The notes: generated by a model from the letters alone, not told the origin. A stretch of DNA of 40,683 nucleotides from Clostridiales bacterium DTU024 (GCA_001513425.1 LFTR01000223.1:7112-47794), one strand, 5' to 3'. Positions 17,099-26,173 are shown, counted from the first letter of the stretch. Made by a program: numbers and translations.

Positions 17099-18139
17099 TT
17101 AATTATCCTCATCCTTCATAAAGCTGGAGCGTCCGATTCTGGGCAGCAATTCTGCGTTTTCCGCCAGATGCCCAACACCGACCGCCGCGCACATCATCGG
17201 ATCCTTCGCCAGCACCACTGGCAGTCCCAGTTCGCTGGCCAGATAATGTTCGATCCCGTACAATTGCGAACCGCCGCCCATCAGGTAGATGCCTTTCTTC
17301 AGGATATCACCGGCCAGCTCGGGCGGTGATTGTTCCAATACCTCGGTGATGGCTTGAAGTATCTGCCTGCAAGGACGCTGGAGCGCCTCATGTATTTTTG
17401 TGGACGTAATTTCGGCCGTCTGCGGCAGGCCGGTAATCAGGTCGCGCCCGCGGATCATTACTTTTCTTTCATCCTTGATGGGCAAAGCGGATCCCCAATC
17501 GGTTTTCAGATCCTCCGCCATCCGGTCGCCTATGAGCATGTTGTAATCGTGCCGGACGAACTCAATAATGGCTTCATCCATGCGAATTCCGCCCACCTTA
17601 ATGGATTTGGAGCACACAATGCCGCCGATGGAGATGATAGCCACTTCCGTCGTACCGCCGCCGATATCCACCACCATGCTGCCTTCCGGCTGGAACACGG
17701 GCAGCCCGGAACCATAGGCGGAAGCAAAAGGCTTTTCAATGAGATGCACTGCATTCTTGCGGGCGCCTGCGCTGAGTGCCGCCTCCCGCACTACGCGCCT
17801 TTCAACGGGCGAAATGTGGCAGGGCACAGTGATAAACAGCCGCGGCTTCATCAGTTGCGACACGCCGATGGCCTTGCGAATAAAGTACCGAAGGATGGTT
17901 TCGGTCATCTCATACTCCTTGACCGTTCCATCGCGCAAAGGTCTGACAGCGACATCACCGCCGGTCGTTCTTCCCACCATCGCACGGGCATCTGCGCCAA
18001 TGGCACGCAAGGTACGCTTCGCTCCTCCCGACACGATCAGCAGTGTGGGCTCATTGAGGAGAATACCTTTCCTGCTCACATAAACGAGGGTGTTGGACGT
18101 TCCCAAATCTATCCCTATGTCCGGTGCGATAATTGCCAT
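17099..18139 (-). CDS. mreB: Actin-like rod-shape protein MreB
   Basis: Filament-forming ATPase that guides lateral wall synthesis. The 346-residue product carries the phosphate-1 motif DIGIDLGTSNTLVYVSRKGI, the phosphate-2 motif MVVDIGGGTTEVAIIS, the adenosine motif GIYLMGGGSQLYGIEHYL and the ending VGVGHLAENAELLPR, all typical of MreB. It starts four bases after the maf stop, with AGG and GAAAG in front of the ATG, and leads into mreC. Length matches the family. Confidence 0.98.
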   Translation of the reverse strand: MAIIAPDIGIDLGTSNTLVYVSRKGILLNEPTLLIVSGGAKRTLRAIGADARAMVGRTTGGDVAVRPLRDGTVKEYEMTETILRYFIRKAIGVSQLMKPRLFITVPCHISPVERRVVREAALSAGARKNAVHLIEKPFASAYGSGLPVFQPEGSMVVDIGGGTTEVAIISIGGIVCSKSIKVGGIRMDEAIIEFVRHDYNMLIGDRMAEDLKTDWGSALPIKDERKVMIRGRDLITGLPQTAEITSTKIHEALQRPCRQILQAITEVLEQSPPELAGDILKKGIYLMGGGSQLYGIEHYLASELGLPVVLAKDPMMCAAVGVGHLAENAELLPRIGRSSFMKDEDN

Positions 18140-18142
18140 CTT

Positions 18143-18742
18143 TCACGACCTGTTCTTTGCTAAAAAAAGTGGATACCGATTGGCGATGAGCATATCTCTG
18201 ACGATTGCCGTGGGCAGACCGATGACATTGGAAAAACTGCCGACGATTTCGGTGACGAACATACCGGCGTGACCCTGCATGGCATAAGCGCCGGCTTTGC
18301 CTTGCGGTTCGCCGGACAGGACATAGTCTCTGATTTCATCGTCAGTAAGCGCCGCAAAGTGCACACGGGTAACGCAATGGCGTACGTCCGGCATCTTTTC
18401 TCCCGGAAGATATAAACATACACCGGAATGGACTTCATGCCACCGTCCCTGCAGCATGGCTAACATACTGCAAGCATCTTTCTCATCCCTGGGTTTCCCC
18501 AAAATGGCACCCTCCAAGGCTACCAGCGTATCCGACCCCAGTACATATCGTTCGGGATACTGCTGCGCTACTTGCCATGCCTTTTGCTGCGCCATTTCAA
18601 TAACTGTCTCCCGCGCATCGCCCGATGCGCCTTCGTTGATGTCAGGGACGATCACTTCGAAGAAGACGCCCATGCTCCGGAGCAATTCGTGCCGGCGGAG
18701 TGATGACGATGCGAGAATTATTGGTTGCATTGACGCGGTCAT
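18143..18742 (-). CDS. maf: Maf-family nucleotide pyrophosphatase
   Basis: Maf/YhdE-type enzyme that hydrolyses dTTP/UTP or modified nucleotides. The product has the N-terminal signature IILASSSLRRHELLRSMG, the acidic VLGSDTLVALEG motif and the GEPQGKAGAYAMQGHAGMFV motif with the catalytic region. Start at 18742 (MTASMQPIILASSS) with GGGAAGG directly upstream; an ATG four codons later is possible. It heads the mreBCD operon, a common arrangement in Bacillota, and has a promoter at 18770-18797. Confidence 0.93.
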   Translation of the reverse strand: MTASMQPIILASSSLRRHELLRSMGVFFEVIVPDINEGASGDARETVIEMAQQKAWQVAQQYPERYVLGSDTLVALEGAILGKPRDEKDACSMLAMLQGRWHEVHSGVCLYLPGEKMPDVRHCVTRVHFAALTDDEIRDYVLSGEPQGKAGAYAMQGHAGMFVTEIVGSFSNVIGLPTAIVRDMLIANRYPLFLAKNRS

Positions 18743-18769
18743 ACCTTCCCTTCCCAGAGTGCAAAACAC

Positions 18770-18797
18770 ATTATATCACATATTTCGCGCAAGTTAA
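18770..18797 (-). promoter_or_regulatory. Extended -10 promoter of maf-mreBCD-mrdA-minD-rodA
   Basis: TGATATAAT (extended -10, hexamer 18775-18770) with a weak -35 TTAACT (18797-18792) 16 bases upstream on the minus strand. The leader to maf is about 25 bases. Confidence 0.65.
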
Positions 18798-18815
18798 GTC
18801 TTTTCGTCATCATCA

Positions 18816-18845
18816 TTACAATTCGCCGTAGAATCCGTTACAATT
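18816..18845. repeat. Paired TTACAATT direct repeat upstream of the maf-mreB promoter
   Basis: TTACAATT occurs at 18816-18823 and 18838-18845, exactly 22 bp start to start, about 19 bp upstream of the -35 box. The far copy overlaps the tatD stop codon. The two-turn spacing fits a response-regulator dimer pair site, but no binding protein can be named. Confidence 0.4.
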
Positions 18846-19617
18846 GTATGGCAAATACATCGCGCGCGTTCTGCGCGGTCATATACGCCATCTGCTCATA
18901 AGGTGTGCCGCGAAGCAGGGCGAGCGCTTCGCAAATATACTTGACGTTCGCGGGCTCGTTGCGTTTACCGCGCTTGGGTTCCGGCGACAAATAGGGACTG
19001 TCTGTTTCAATGAGCAGCCTGTTAAACGGGACCGCCAAAGCCGCCTCTTTCAGTTTGCTTGCATTTTTGAAAGTGACGGATCCGGCAAATGAAATGTAAA
19101 ATCCGAGTGCCATGTACTCTCGCGCGCTTTGCGCGCTGCCGGAAAAGCAGTGGATAATGCCGCCGCTCAACTTTGGCGCACGCTCCCTGAGGATCTTTAG
19201 CACATCGCCGTGTGCTTCACGCACATGCACAATAACGGGCAGTTGGTGCCGATACGCTAAATCCAGCTGCTCAGAAAAAACAACCGCCTGAGTCTCTCTT
19301 GGCGAAAAGTCATAATGGTAATCAAGTCCGATTTCCCCCAGCGCCACGACTTTGGGCTTATTGAGCATGTTTTCCAAATCAAGCAAATAGTCCGCGGGTG
19401 CTTCCTTCGCTTCATGCGGATGAACGCCCACCGCAGCATATATATCTTCATGATCCCCCGCGATGTCTAAACACCTTTGGGACGAAACAAGATCGCTTCC
19501 CACCGTGACGCACGCCACTATGCCATTATGTTGCATGCGCCCAATAACATCCGGGCGATCCAAATCGAATTTGGCATCATCCAGGTGGCAATGGCTGTCA
19601 AACAGGCCGCTGATCAA
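18838..19617 (-). CDS. tatD: TatD-family metal-dependent hydrolase/DNase
   Basis: TIM-barrel metalloenzyme of the TatD/YcfH/YabD family, linked to DNA 3'-end processing. The 259-residue product shows FDSHCHLDDAKFD, VGVHPHEAKEAP, LGEIGLDYHYD (catalytic Glu), PVIVHVREAHGD, IIHCFSGS and LLIETDSPYLSP with the final metal-binding Asp. It starts with TTG (19617), overlapping the metG stop by four bases (TTGA), with GGAG ten bases upstream; no ATG fits the family start. It is coupled to metG, as is common in Bacillota. Confidence 0.94.
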   Translation of the reverse strand: MISGLFDSHCHLDDAKFDLDRPDVIGRMQHNGIVACVTVGSDLVSSQRCLDIAGDHEDIYAAVGVHPHEAKEAPADYLLDLENMLNKPKVVALGEIGLDYHYDFSPRETQAVVFSEQLDLAYRHQLPVIVHVREAHGDVLKILRERAPKLSGGIIHCFSGSAQSAREYMALGFYISFAGSVTFKNASKLKEAALAVPFNRLLIETDSPYLSPEPKRGKRNEPANVKYICEALALLRGTPYEQMAYMTAQNARDVFAIQL

Positions 19618-21569
19618 CTGATGCCGGCTCCGTCTTCAATATCGCTTTCCACTGTGAGGAGTTTCAGCGTTTTGTCATCATTGGAGGCTGCGGAGAGGAT
19701 CATGCCCTCCGAAATGATACCCTTGATTTTGCGCGGGGCCAAGTTGCTTAGCAGCACTACTTGCGTGCCTACGAGCTTCTCGGGTTCATAGCTGCCCGCG
19801 ATGCCGGACACAACCGTGCGCTTTTGCGTCCCCAAAGACAAGGTAAACTTAAGCAGTTTTTCGCTTTTTGGCACTTTCTCGCATTGCTCTACGCGTGCCA
19901 CGCGTAAATCCAACTTTTCAAAATCATCCATGGAAATCAGACCTTTGTCGGGGGCTATGGCAGACGCTTCTTCCTGCGCATTTGGTTCAGTTGCATCATC
20001 TTCGCTGAGTGCCTCCAACTCCTTATCCAGCTCAAGCCGCGGAAACAGCGCGCCTTTGCGCTCAATGCCGGCACCTGGTGTCAGCCGGCCAAATTGCGCC
20101 AGACTGTCCCAAGTTTTGTCTTGTGCTTCCCTTATGCCAATTTGCCCATAAATTTTGTCGGGCGTTGCGGGCATATACGGCCACAGCAAGACCGCCACAA
20201 AACGAAGCGCCTCTGCCAAGACATAAAGAACGGTGTCAAGTCTCTCTTTTTCATCCGGGTTTTTCCCCAATACCCAGGGCTGCGTTGCGTCAATGTAGCG
20301 GTTGCAGTCGCCGATGATGCGCCAAATATGTGCCAGCGCGCGCGAAAACTGCAGGCTATCCATCTCGGTTTCGACCTGGACGGGCAGCGCTTCAACCGCT
20401 TGGATCAGGGTTTTATCCACATCGAAATACTCGCCCGGAACGGGTACTTTGCCACCGCAGTATTTGATGATCATAGCAGAGGTCCGGCTGACAAGGTTGC
20501 CCAAATCATTAGCCAGGTCTGAGTTGATGCGCGTGATAAGCGACTCATTGGTGTAGTTGCCATCCGCACCAAAGGGCATTTCACGCAGCAGGTAGTAGCG
20601 CAGCGCATCCGCGCCGTAGCGCCTGACGATGGGCTGCGGATACGCGACATTGCCTTTGGATTTGCTCATTTTGTCGTTGCCGAACAGCAGCCAACCGTGC
20701 GCGAACACCTTTTTGGGCAGTGGCAAACCCAGCGCGTGCAGCATGATGGGCCAATAGATCACATGGAAACGCACAATTTCTTTGCCTACCAATTGCACAT
20801 CGGCAGGCCAGTATTTCTGCATCAACGTATCATCACCTGTACCATAGCCCAAGGCCGAAATGTAATTGGCAAGCGCATCGATCCAGACGTACACAACATG
20901 CTTGGGGTCGAAATCCACCTGAATGCCCCACTTGAAGGACGTACGGCTGACACACAGATCCTGCAGACCGGGTCTTAGGAAGTTTTGCAGCATCTCATTC
21001 GCGCGGCTTTCCGGTTGAATGAACCCGGGGTTGTTCTCAATGTAGTCGATCAGCCAATCCTGATATTTGTTCATTTTGAAGAAGTAACTTTCTTCACGCA
21101 CCAATTCGGTCGGCCTTCCGCAATCGGGGCACAGGTTGCCGTCCTTCAGTTGCGACGGCGTCCAGAACGCCTCGCATTCCGCACAGTATTGGCCTTCGTA
21201 CTCGCTCTTGTAGATGTCGCCCTGCTCATAAAAGCGCTTGAATATATCTTGTACTACGCGAACATGTCTTTCATCTGTCGTGCGGATAAAATCGTTATAT
21301 TCAATCTCCATCATAGCCCACATATCCTGGGTTTCCTCAACGATGGGGTCGATGTATTGCTTGGGTTGTACACCCTTTTCTTTGGCACGCCGCTCGATTT
21401 TTTGGCCATGTTCATCCGTACCGGTCAAAAAAAAGGTGTCATACCCCGTCAGTTTCTTGAATCGCGCGATGGTGTCGGCGGCCACGGTAGTGTACGTGTG
21501 GCCTATATGCATGTGACCACTGGGATAATATATTGGTGTTGTCACGTAAAATGTTTTCGTTTCAGGCAT
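19614..21569 (-). CDS. metG: Methionyl-tRNA synthetase
   Basis: Charges tRNA-Met. The 651-residue product has the HIGH motif (21-24), a zinc knuckle with Cys129, Cys132, Cys147 and Cys150, the KMSKS motif (300-304), the anticodon-binding helical domain, and a C-terminal Trbp111-like tRNA-binding domain beginning near 540 (ISMDDFEKLDLRVARVEQCE). The linker before that domain is acidic. The ATG at 21569 follows AAGGGG by eight bases. Its leader is only about 25 bases, so T-box or SAM control at this promoter is unlikely. Confidence 0.98.
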   Translation of the reverse strand: MPETKTFYVTTPIYYPSGHMHIGHTYTTVAADTIARFKKLTGYDTFFLTGTDEHGQKIERRAKEKGVQPKQYIDPIVEETQDMWAMMEIEYNDFIRTTDERHVRVVQDIFKRFYEQGDIYKSEYEGQYCAECEAFWTPSQLKDGNLCPDCGRPTELVREESYFFKMNKYQDWLIDYIENNPGFIQPESRANEMLQNFLRPGLQDLCVSRTSFKWGIQVDFDPKHVVYVWIDALANYISALGYGTGDDTLMQKYWPADVQLVGKEIVRFHVIYWPIMLHALGLPLPKKVFAHGWLLFGNDKMSKSKGNVAYPQPIVRRYGADALRYYLLREMPFGADGNYTNESLITRINSDLANDLGNLVSRTSAMIIKYCGGKVPVPGEYFDVDKTLIQAVEALPVQVETEMDSLQFSRALAHIWRIIGDCNRYIDATQPWVLGKNPDEKERLDTVLYVLAEALRFVAVLLWPYMPATPDKIYGQIGIREAQDKTWDSLAQFGRLTPGAGIERKGALFPRLELDKELEALSEDDATEPNAQEEASAIAPDKGLISMDDFEKLDLRVARVEQCEKVPKSEKLLKFTLSLGTQKRTVVSGIAGSYEPEKLVGTQVVLLSNLAPRKIKGIISEGMILSAASNDDKTLKLLTVESDIEDGAGIS

Positions 21570-21599
21570 TCAGCATTCCCCTTCCTTCTTATCGCCGTC

Positions 21600-21628
21600 A
21601 TTATACGAGGTAGCTCCCGGCAGGTCAA
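21600..21628 (-). promoter_or_regulatory. Sigma-A promoter of metG-tatD
   Basis: TTGACC (21628-21623), 17-base spacer, TATAAT (21605-21600) on the minus strand, close to consensus. It lies just beyond the clpC terminator. Confidence 0.85.
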
Positions 21629-21658
21629 GCACAGTACAGCCTTTGGCAAAGGCAAATG

Positions 21659-21688
21659 GAAAAGCAGGCTGCCGTGCGACAGCCTGCG
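21659..21688 (-). terminator. Intrinsic terminator after clpC
   Basis: Minus-strand GCAGGCTG-8nt-CAGCCTGC hairpin followed by TTTTCC. The stem is perfect; the T-tract is short, so some read-through into metG is possible. Confidence 0.75.
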
Positions 21689-21703
21689 CAAGTTGCCTGT
21701 TTG

Positions 21704-24136
21704 CTAAGCCTTGACGGGCTCCTTCTTGTTCACATTGCGAAAATGGATAGTTCCATCCTGCATGTAGGCGGTCACGGTATCCTCGGCCCTTGTCTCACCG
21801 GCAATGATCGTATCGCTTAGTGCGTCTTCCAGCTTTCTTTGTATGGCGCGGCGCAGCGGCCTTGCGCCATATTTGGGGTCATAGCCTTCTTTGGCGAGAT
21901 AAGTCTTTACATCGTCGTCATAAGTGAGATAAATGTTCTGCTCTTTCAGTCTCTGGGCTACCTTGTCGAGCATCAGCCCCGCGATGGCATTGATTTCGAC
22001 CGTCGAAAGCGGATGGAATACGATGATCTCATCCAGTCTGTTGATGAACTCGGGCTTAAACACACGCTTGGTTTCATCCAATACCCGGGCTTGCATGTCC
22101 TCGTAGTCCAATGCGTTGCCGCTCTGAGATCCAAAACCCATGCTGCGCCCCTCGGCGATAGCCTGTGCCCCGGCGTTGCTGGTCAACACGATGATGGTAT
22201 TTCGAAAGCTGGTGATGCGTCCCACATTGTCAGTCAGCCGGCCGTCTTCCAGTATCTGCAACAGCATATTGAACACATCGGGATGCGCCTTTTCGATTTC
22301 GTCAAACAATACCACGCTGTAGGGTTTGCGCCGAACGGCCTCCGTGAGCTGGCCGCCTTCTTCATAACCAACATAGCCGGGAGGTGAACCCACCATCCGT
22401 GACACGGTATGTTTTTCCATATACTCGCTCATATCCAGACGGATCACGGAATCCTCATCGCCAAACATGGCTTCGCCCAATGCGCGGCACAGTTCAGTTT
22501 TTCCAACGCCGGTCGGGCCAAGAAAAATGAACGAGCCCAATGGCCGCTTTGGATCCTGCAGTCCGGCACGCGCACGGCGAATAGCACGGCTGACTGCGGA
22601 CACGGCTTCTTCCTGTCCGATGACGCGTTCATGCAGCTCCTTTTCCAGATGCAGCAGGCGTGAGCTTTCTTGTGTAGTCATCTGCTGTACGGGTACGCCC
22701 GTCCAGGACGACACAACCAAAGCGATCTCTTCTTGCGTTACGGCGGTCTTGTTGTCTTCGCGGTTCTGCCGCCAATGAAGCTTTTTATCGTGGATGTCCT
22801 GCCGCAGCTGCCTTTCCGTATCTCGCAACGAAGCCGCCTTTTCGTATGCTTGCTCTTCAATGGCCCCGCGTTTCTCTTCAAGAAGCGAATCCAGTTCCTT
22901 TTCTTCGTCCAAAATGTCCAGGGGCAGCGAGAGTGAGCGTATGCGCACGCGTGAAGCCGCCTCATCCATCAGATCCACCGCTTTATCAGGAAGGAAGCGC
23001 TCGTTGACGTACCTGGCTGACAAAGTAACAGCCGCTTCAAGGGCTTCGTCCAAGATGCGTACGTGATGATACTGCTCGTATTTTTCTCTTAGGCCCCTCA
23101 AGATCTGCAGGCTCTGGTCCTGCGTTGGTTCGTCGACCATGACAGGCTGGAAGCGGCGTGACAGGGCCGTATCCTTTTCGATATTCTTGCGATAATCATT
23201 AAGTGTGGTAGCGCCAATACATTGCAGCTCACCGCGTGCCAAAGCGGGCTTCATGATGCCGGCGGCGTCGATGCTGCCCTCGGCTCTGCCCGCGCCGACT
23301 ATCATCTGCAATTCATCAATAAACAGGATGATTCGCTCGTCCTTGCGCACTTCGTCCAGAATGCTTTTCATCCGCTCTTCGAACTCACCGCGGTATTTTG
23401 TCCCGGCGACAATACTCCCCACGTCCAGAGAGATCAGCCGCTTGTCTTTCAATGTCTCGGGTATGCCTCCGTCAACTATCATCTGCGCCAGACCTTCAGC
23501 CACGGCACTCTTGCCTACACCGGGCTCTCCGATCAGCACCGGATTGTTCTTGGTACGCCGTGACAGTATCTGCACGATGCGGTCAATTTCCTTTTGTCTC
23601 CCGATGACGGGGTCTAAACTTCCGCTGGCCGCCATGGCGGTCAGATCCCTGCCATACTTTTCAAGCGCGGAGCGCTCTTCTTCGCCCTGGGAGGGATTAG
23701 TTTTGTCTTTCATGAGGGTCATGTCCGCGCTGTCCTTGAGCGCATCAATGTCACAGCCGTATACGGACAGTATGCGCACGGCAACACTGGTTTGTTCCTC
23801 AAGCAGAAGACTCCACAAAAGTGATGACGGAATAGCGGGCAGATCGTTCTTCTGCATATGAAGCACACTGTTTTGCATCAACTTCTTCATCTTGGGTGTA
23901 AGTTCCAGCGACTTGGGCGCTTCCTTTTCCGCCACGTACAGCTGCATGACCGCCTCCCTGATGCTGCGATGGGTAACATGTTCAGGTATGGCGGGCACGT
24001 CATCGCGCGCTTCACTGAGCAAACCCAACAACAAGTGCTCTGTGCCAAAGTATTTATGTTTCATGCCCGTCGCGGTTTGCTGTGCATACTCAAGCGCCCG
24101 CTGGGCCTTGTCGTTAAATTTACCGTATAGTGGCAT
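21704..24136 (-). CDS. clpC: AAA+ unfoldase ClpC
   Basis: Hsp100 unfoldase that feeds ClpP. The 810-residue product has a Clp N domain (1-140), AAA-1 with GEPGVGKS and IILFIDELQ, a middle domain with a UVR-like helix pair ([20 protein letters not shown]), AAA-2 with GPTGVGKT and [14 protein letters not shown], and an MGF tripeptide that fits the ClpP-docking loop. In the N domain the first phosphoarginine pocket keeps GTEHLLLGL (Glu33), but the second repeat reads IPSSLLWSL, with serine at the matching position 104. It overlaps mcsB by 17 bases; GGAGG precedes the ATG. It is the last gene of the ctsR operon. Confidence 0.96.
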   Translation of the reverse strand: MPLYGKFNDKAQRALEYAQQTATGMKHKYFGTEHLLLGLLSEARDDVPAIPEHVTHRSIREAVMQLYVAEKEAPKSLELTPKMKKLMQNSVLHMQKNDLPAIPSSLLWSLLLEEQTSVAVRILSVYGCDIDALKDSADMTLMKDKTNPSQGEEERSALEKYGRDLTAMAASGSLDPVIGRQKEIDRIVQILSRRTKNNPVLIGEPGVGKSAVAEGLAQMIVDGGIPETLKDKRLISLDVGSIVAGTKYRGEFEERMKSILDEVRKDERIILFIDELQMIVGAGRAEGSIDAAGIMKPALARGELQCIGATTLNDYRKNIEKDTALSRRFQPVMVDEPTQDQSLQILRGLREKYEQYHHVRILDEALEAAVTLSARYVNERFLPDKAVDLMDEAASRVRIRSLSLPLDILDEEKELDSLLEEKRGAIEEQAYEKAASLRDTERQLRQDIHDKKLHWRQNREDNKTAVTQEEIALVVSSWTGVPVQQMTTQESSRLLHLEKELHERVIGQEEAVSAVSRAIRRARAGLQDPKRPLGSFIFLGPTGVGKTELCRALGEAMFGDEDSVIRLDMSEYMEKHTVSRMVGSPPGYVGYEEGGQLTEAVRRKPYSVVLFDEIEKAHPDVFNMLLQILEDGRLTDNVGRITSFRNTIIVLTSNAGAQAIAEGRSMGFGSQSGNALDYEDMQARVLDETKRVFKPEFINRLDEIIVFHPLSTVEINAIAGLMLDKVAQRLKEQNIYLTYDDDVKTYLAKEGYDPKYGARPLRRAIQRKLEDALSDTIIAGETRAEDTVTAYMQDGTIHFRNVNKKEPVKA

Positions 24137-25118
24137 TATTATCCTCCATTAAGCGCTTCCTGATGGTTTCAGCGCGCCGAAAATTGATTTCTTTGAGACT
24201 CTTCGCTTCTTCATGGTCCTGGGGCCTGTGCACATAGGACAGTTCCCGATACAGATCATCGATGATCGATAGATCCACATCGAGGATGCCGTTTTCAGCG
24301 CCCATCCGCAGCCGCGACCAGAGTGCCAAAAACTCCGTGATGTTTATCCGTCTGGCATATCGCATAATGCCGTATGCCCTGAACGCTTGATCCACCAATG
24401 CCGAGTGAGGCACAGTCAGTACCTTTTCCGCCAGAGCCTTCTCGCGTTTTACAACCTTATCGACGGCCATTTGAACGGCCAGTAAGCTTTGTTTGGCGGA
24501 AGCTGCACCTTTGCCTGCATTCGAAATCTCATACAGCGCTGCAAGATTTTTCTCTCCCGCCGTCACAAGAGCCGCGAATGAGCACGCCGAATGCTGCTCG
24601 ACATCTGATTTGACGGCAGGAATCTGCCTTAGTTCTGTCAACACGGGAAGATGTACGATGGTGGAAATCTGTATGCCGCTTCCTGCAAGGTGAGGACTTG
24701 CAGTCAAAAAGCCGATACTTTCATGATGCGCAGGTGTGTGAGACCGAAAGATCTTATTGGCTTCAGACTGAACAATATCCAGAGCGGCATCAGGATCATC
24801 ACGTTTAAAAACCCTCTCCAGTGTGACAGTGTCCTCGAAATTTACGGCTACATGCATGTCGGAAGATTTCACAAAGAGAGCAGTGCCATCGCGCAAAGAT
24901 GGAAAATCCAATCCGTGATTGCCCCGCATCTGCTGTGAGCGTTCATCCAGCGTGTCCCCTTCGGTAACCATTTGATACGGCGGATCCGCCTCCGCGAGAG
25001 CACTGCTTACCCGAGCAAGAACAACTTGCTTTTGAACATCATCCATCTTGCCGGGAAAAGGCATATCCGCATAATTCCTGCGCATGGTGATGCGCGATGA
25101 CACAATGATATTACTCAT
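24120..25118 (-). CDS. mcsB: McsB-like protein, apparently inactive arginine-kinase homologue
   Basis: By position and overall fold signals this is McsB, the phosphagen-kinase relative that phosphorylates arginines on proteins for ClpC-ClpP. Start at 25118 (MSNIIVSSRITMRRNYADMP) overlaps the mcsA stop by eight bases; length 332 versus about 360. Family landmarks align but key residues differ: SSRIR is SSRIT; the NEEDH loop is NFEDT (93-97) and the following Arg is lost; the active-site Cys is Ser141 (TASPHLAGSGIQISTIVHLP); the ATP-binding Arg of RAS is Gln150; the RGxxGE segment is replaced by FAALVTAGE; the allosteric RDxxRA is INFRRA (311-316). The fold may persist as an adaptor. The comparison is from memory of B. 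subtilis McsB, so it needs an alignment. Confidence 0.85.
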   Translation of the reverse strand: MSNIIVSSRITMRRNYADMPFPGKMDDVQKQVVLARVSSALAEADPPYQMVTEGDTLDERSQQMRGNHGLDFPSLRDGTALFVKSSDMHVAVNFEDTVTLERVFKRDDPDAALDIVQSEANKIFRSHTPAHHESIGFLTASPHLAGSGIQISTIVHLPVLTELRQIPAVKSDVEQHSACSFAALVTAGEKNLAALYEISNAGKGAASAKQSLLAVQMAVDKVVKREKALAEKVLTVPHSALVDQAFRAYGIMRYARRINITEFLALWSRLRMGAENGILDVDLSIIDDLYRELSYVHRPQDHEEAKSLKEINFRRAETIRKRLMEDNNATIR

Positions 25119-25611
25119 CACCGATCTGCCCGCTGAGAGTTGCTTTGTTGATCTGGTCGCGCAAGGAAGCTGCTTGCTCGAAATCTTCAGAAACAATCGC
25201 CTCCCTTAATTTGTGTGCCATTTGCTCTATGGTGGTTTTAATATCTTCCGGCACCTCTGCCACTTCGGGTGCAGTGATCTCTTCACGCCCCTTTGCCAGC
25301 ACAGCCGCCTCATTTTCATCAAGGGCATCATAGCAATTTGGGCAGCCCAGCACGGTGTCTTCGTCTATTTTGCTCACGGGAGAACCGCAAGCCGAACAAA
25401 ATCTGGTCGGCATTGCTTCATCCCGGCGGATTTCCGCTTCTTCTTTAGTTCTTTCCTGCAGATGCATGCCGATCCCCCAAAGGGTTCTGGTCAGGTCGCT
25501 TTGTGCTTTCATGGCACACTGAGCACAAATAGTCCTTGTGGCCAATTGTCCACCCGAAAAAATCTGGAAAACGATGGTGGCCTCGTTTTTCTTGCATACT
25601 TCACAAATCAT
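25111..25611 (-). CDS. mcsA: McsA, zinc-finger activator of McsB
   Basis: McsA binds and stimulates McsB and takes part in CtsR inactivation. The 166-residue product has two zinc fingers with intact cysteines (CEVC...CAQC and CSAC...CPNC), and a C-terminal UVR motif (HKLREAIVSEDFEQAASLRD). The ATG at 25611 lies one base after the ctsR stop, with GGAGG inside the end of ctsR. The longer frame to 25713 is inside ctsR. McsA looks fully conserved even though its partner McsB does not. Confidence 0.93.
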   Translation of the reverse strand: MICEVCKKNEATIVFQIFSGGQLATRTICAQCAMKAQSDLTRTLWGIGMHLQERTKEEAEIRRDEAMPTRFCSACGSPVSKIDEDTVLGCPNCYDALDENEAAVLAKGREEITAPEVAEVPEDIKTTIEQMAHKLREAIVSEDFEQAASLRDQINKATLSGQIGDE

Positions 25612-25612
25612 T

Positions 25613-26089
25613 TTAATCCTCCTGTGGATCACGCTTGGCAATGCTGAGCAGCATGTTGCGGAATATTCTTGCCCGAAGGGCATCCTTAAGCTGTGACGGA
25701 ATGGGTATCGCAAAAGTCTGCGCGCTGATGGCCGTGCGTATCAAATTTGCATCGTTTACAGAAATAACCTGCCGCTCTGCCAATTGTCTGGCTACGATAT
25801 CGGCCGCGTTTTCGTCGATGGATTCACCAATTCTCTCCTCAAGCAGATATCTCAAATACTCGCCGCCGGTTTTCCGCAGGCGTGTGATACGAATGCAACC
25901 ACCCCCGCCCCGCCGGCTTTCCGTTACATATCCGTGGTCGGGCGTAAATCGTGTAGAAAGCACATAGTTTATCTGAGAGGGCGCACATTGGAAGTACGCA
26001 GCCAAATCGTTGCGCTGCAACTCAATTTCGAGCTCATCCTGCGAGAGCATCTCCTTGATAAACTGCGCAATCGTATCGCTAAGCCTCAT
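25613..26089 (-). CDS. ctsR: Transcriptional repressor CtsR
   Basis: Repressor of class III heat-shock genes. The 158-residue product starts MRLSDTIAQFIKEMLSQDEL and contains the winged-helix segment (QCAPSQINYVLSTRFTPDHG) and the glycine-rich wing RRGGGGCIRI, which acts as heat sensor in the family. The usual tyrosine after the four glycines is a cysteine here. The C-terminal domain ends with the conserved LRARIFRNMLLSI. The ATG at 26089 has a weak AGGTG; the frame upstream to 26182 spans the promoter and is not coding. First gene of the operon and autoregulated through the operator at 26122-26138. Confidence 0.96.
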   Translation of the reverse strand: MRLSDTIAQFIKEMLSQDELEIELQRNDLAAYFQCAPSQINYVLSTRFTPDHGYVTESRRGGGGCIRITRLRKTGGEYLRYLLEERIGESIDENAADIVARQLAERQVISVNDANLIRTAISAQTFAIPIPSQLKDALRARIFRNMLLSIAKRDPQED

Positions 26090-26121
26090 CCAAACACCTG
26101 CTTTCTCGTCCAAGAAGCTCT

Positions 26122-26138
26122 CCTGACCTTCTTTGACT
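26122..26138 (-). promoter_or_regulatory. CtsR operator
   Basis: Minus strand AGTCAAA-GAA-GGTCAGG, matching the heptad direct repeat RGTCAAA-NAN-RGTCAAA with two mismatches in the second half-site. It begins at the expected transcription start, so bound CtsR would block initiation. Confidence 0.85.
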
Positions 26139-26144
26139 ATCAAG

Positions 26145-26173
26145 AGTATAGCACAGATAAGACGAGATTTCAA
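26145..26173 (-). promoter_or_regulatory. Sigma-A promoter of ctsR-mcsA-mcsB-clpC
   Basis: TTGAAA (26173-26168), 17-base spacer, TATACT (26150-26145) on the minus strand, leading straight into the CtsR operator. Confidence 0.85.

Noticed and set aside
21570..21600. Possible T-box or SAM riboswitch before metG
   Set aside because: The promoter is too close to the start codon to leave room for either leader.
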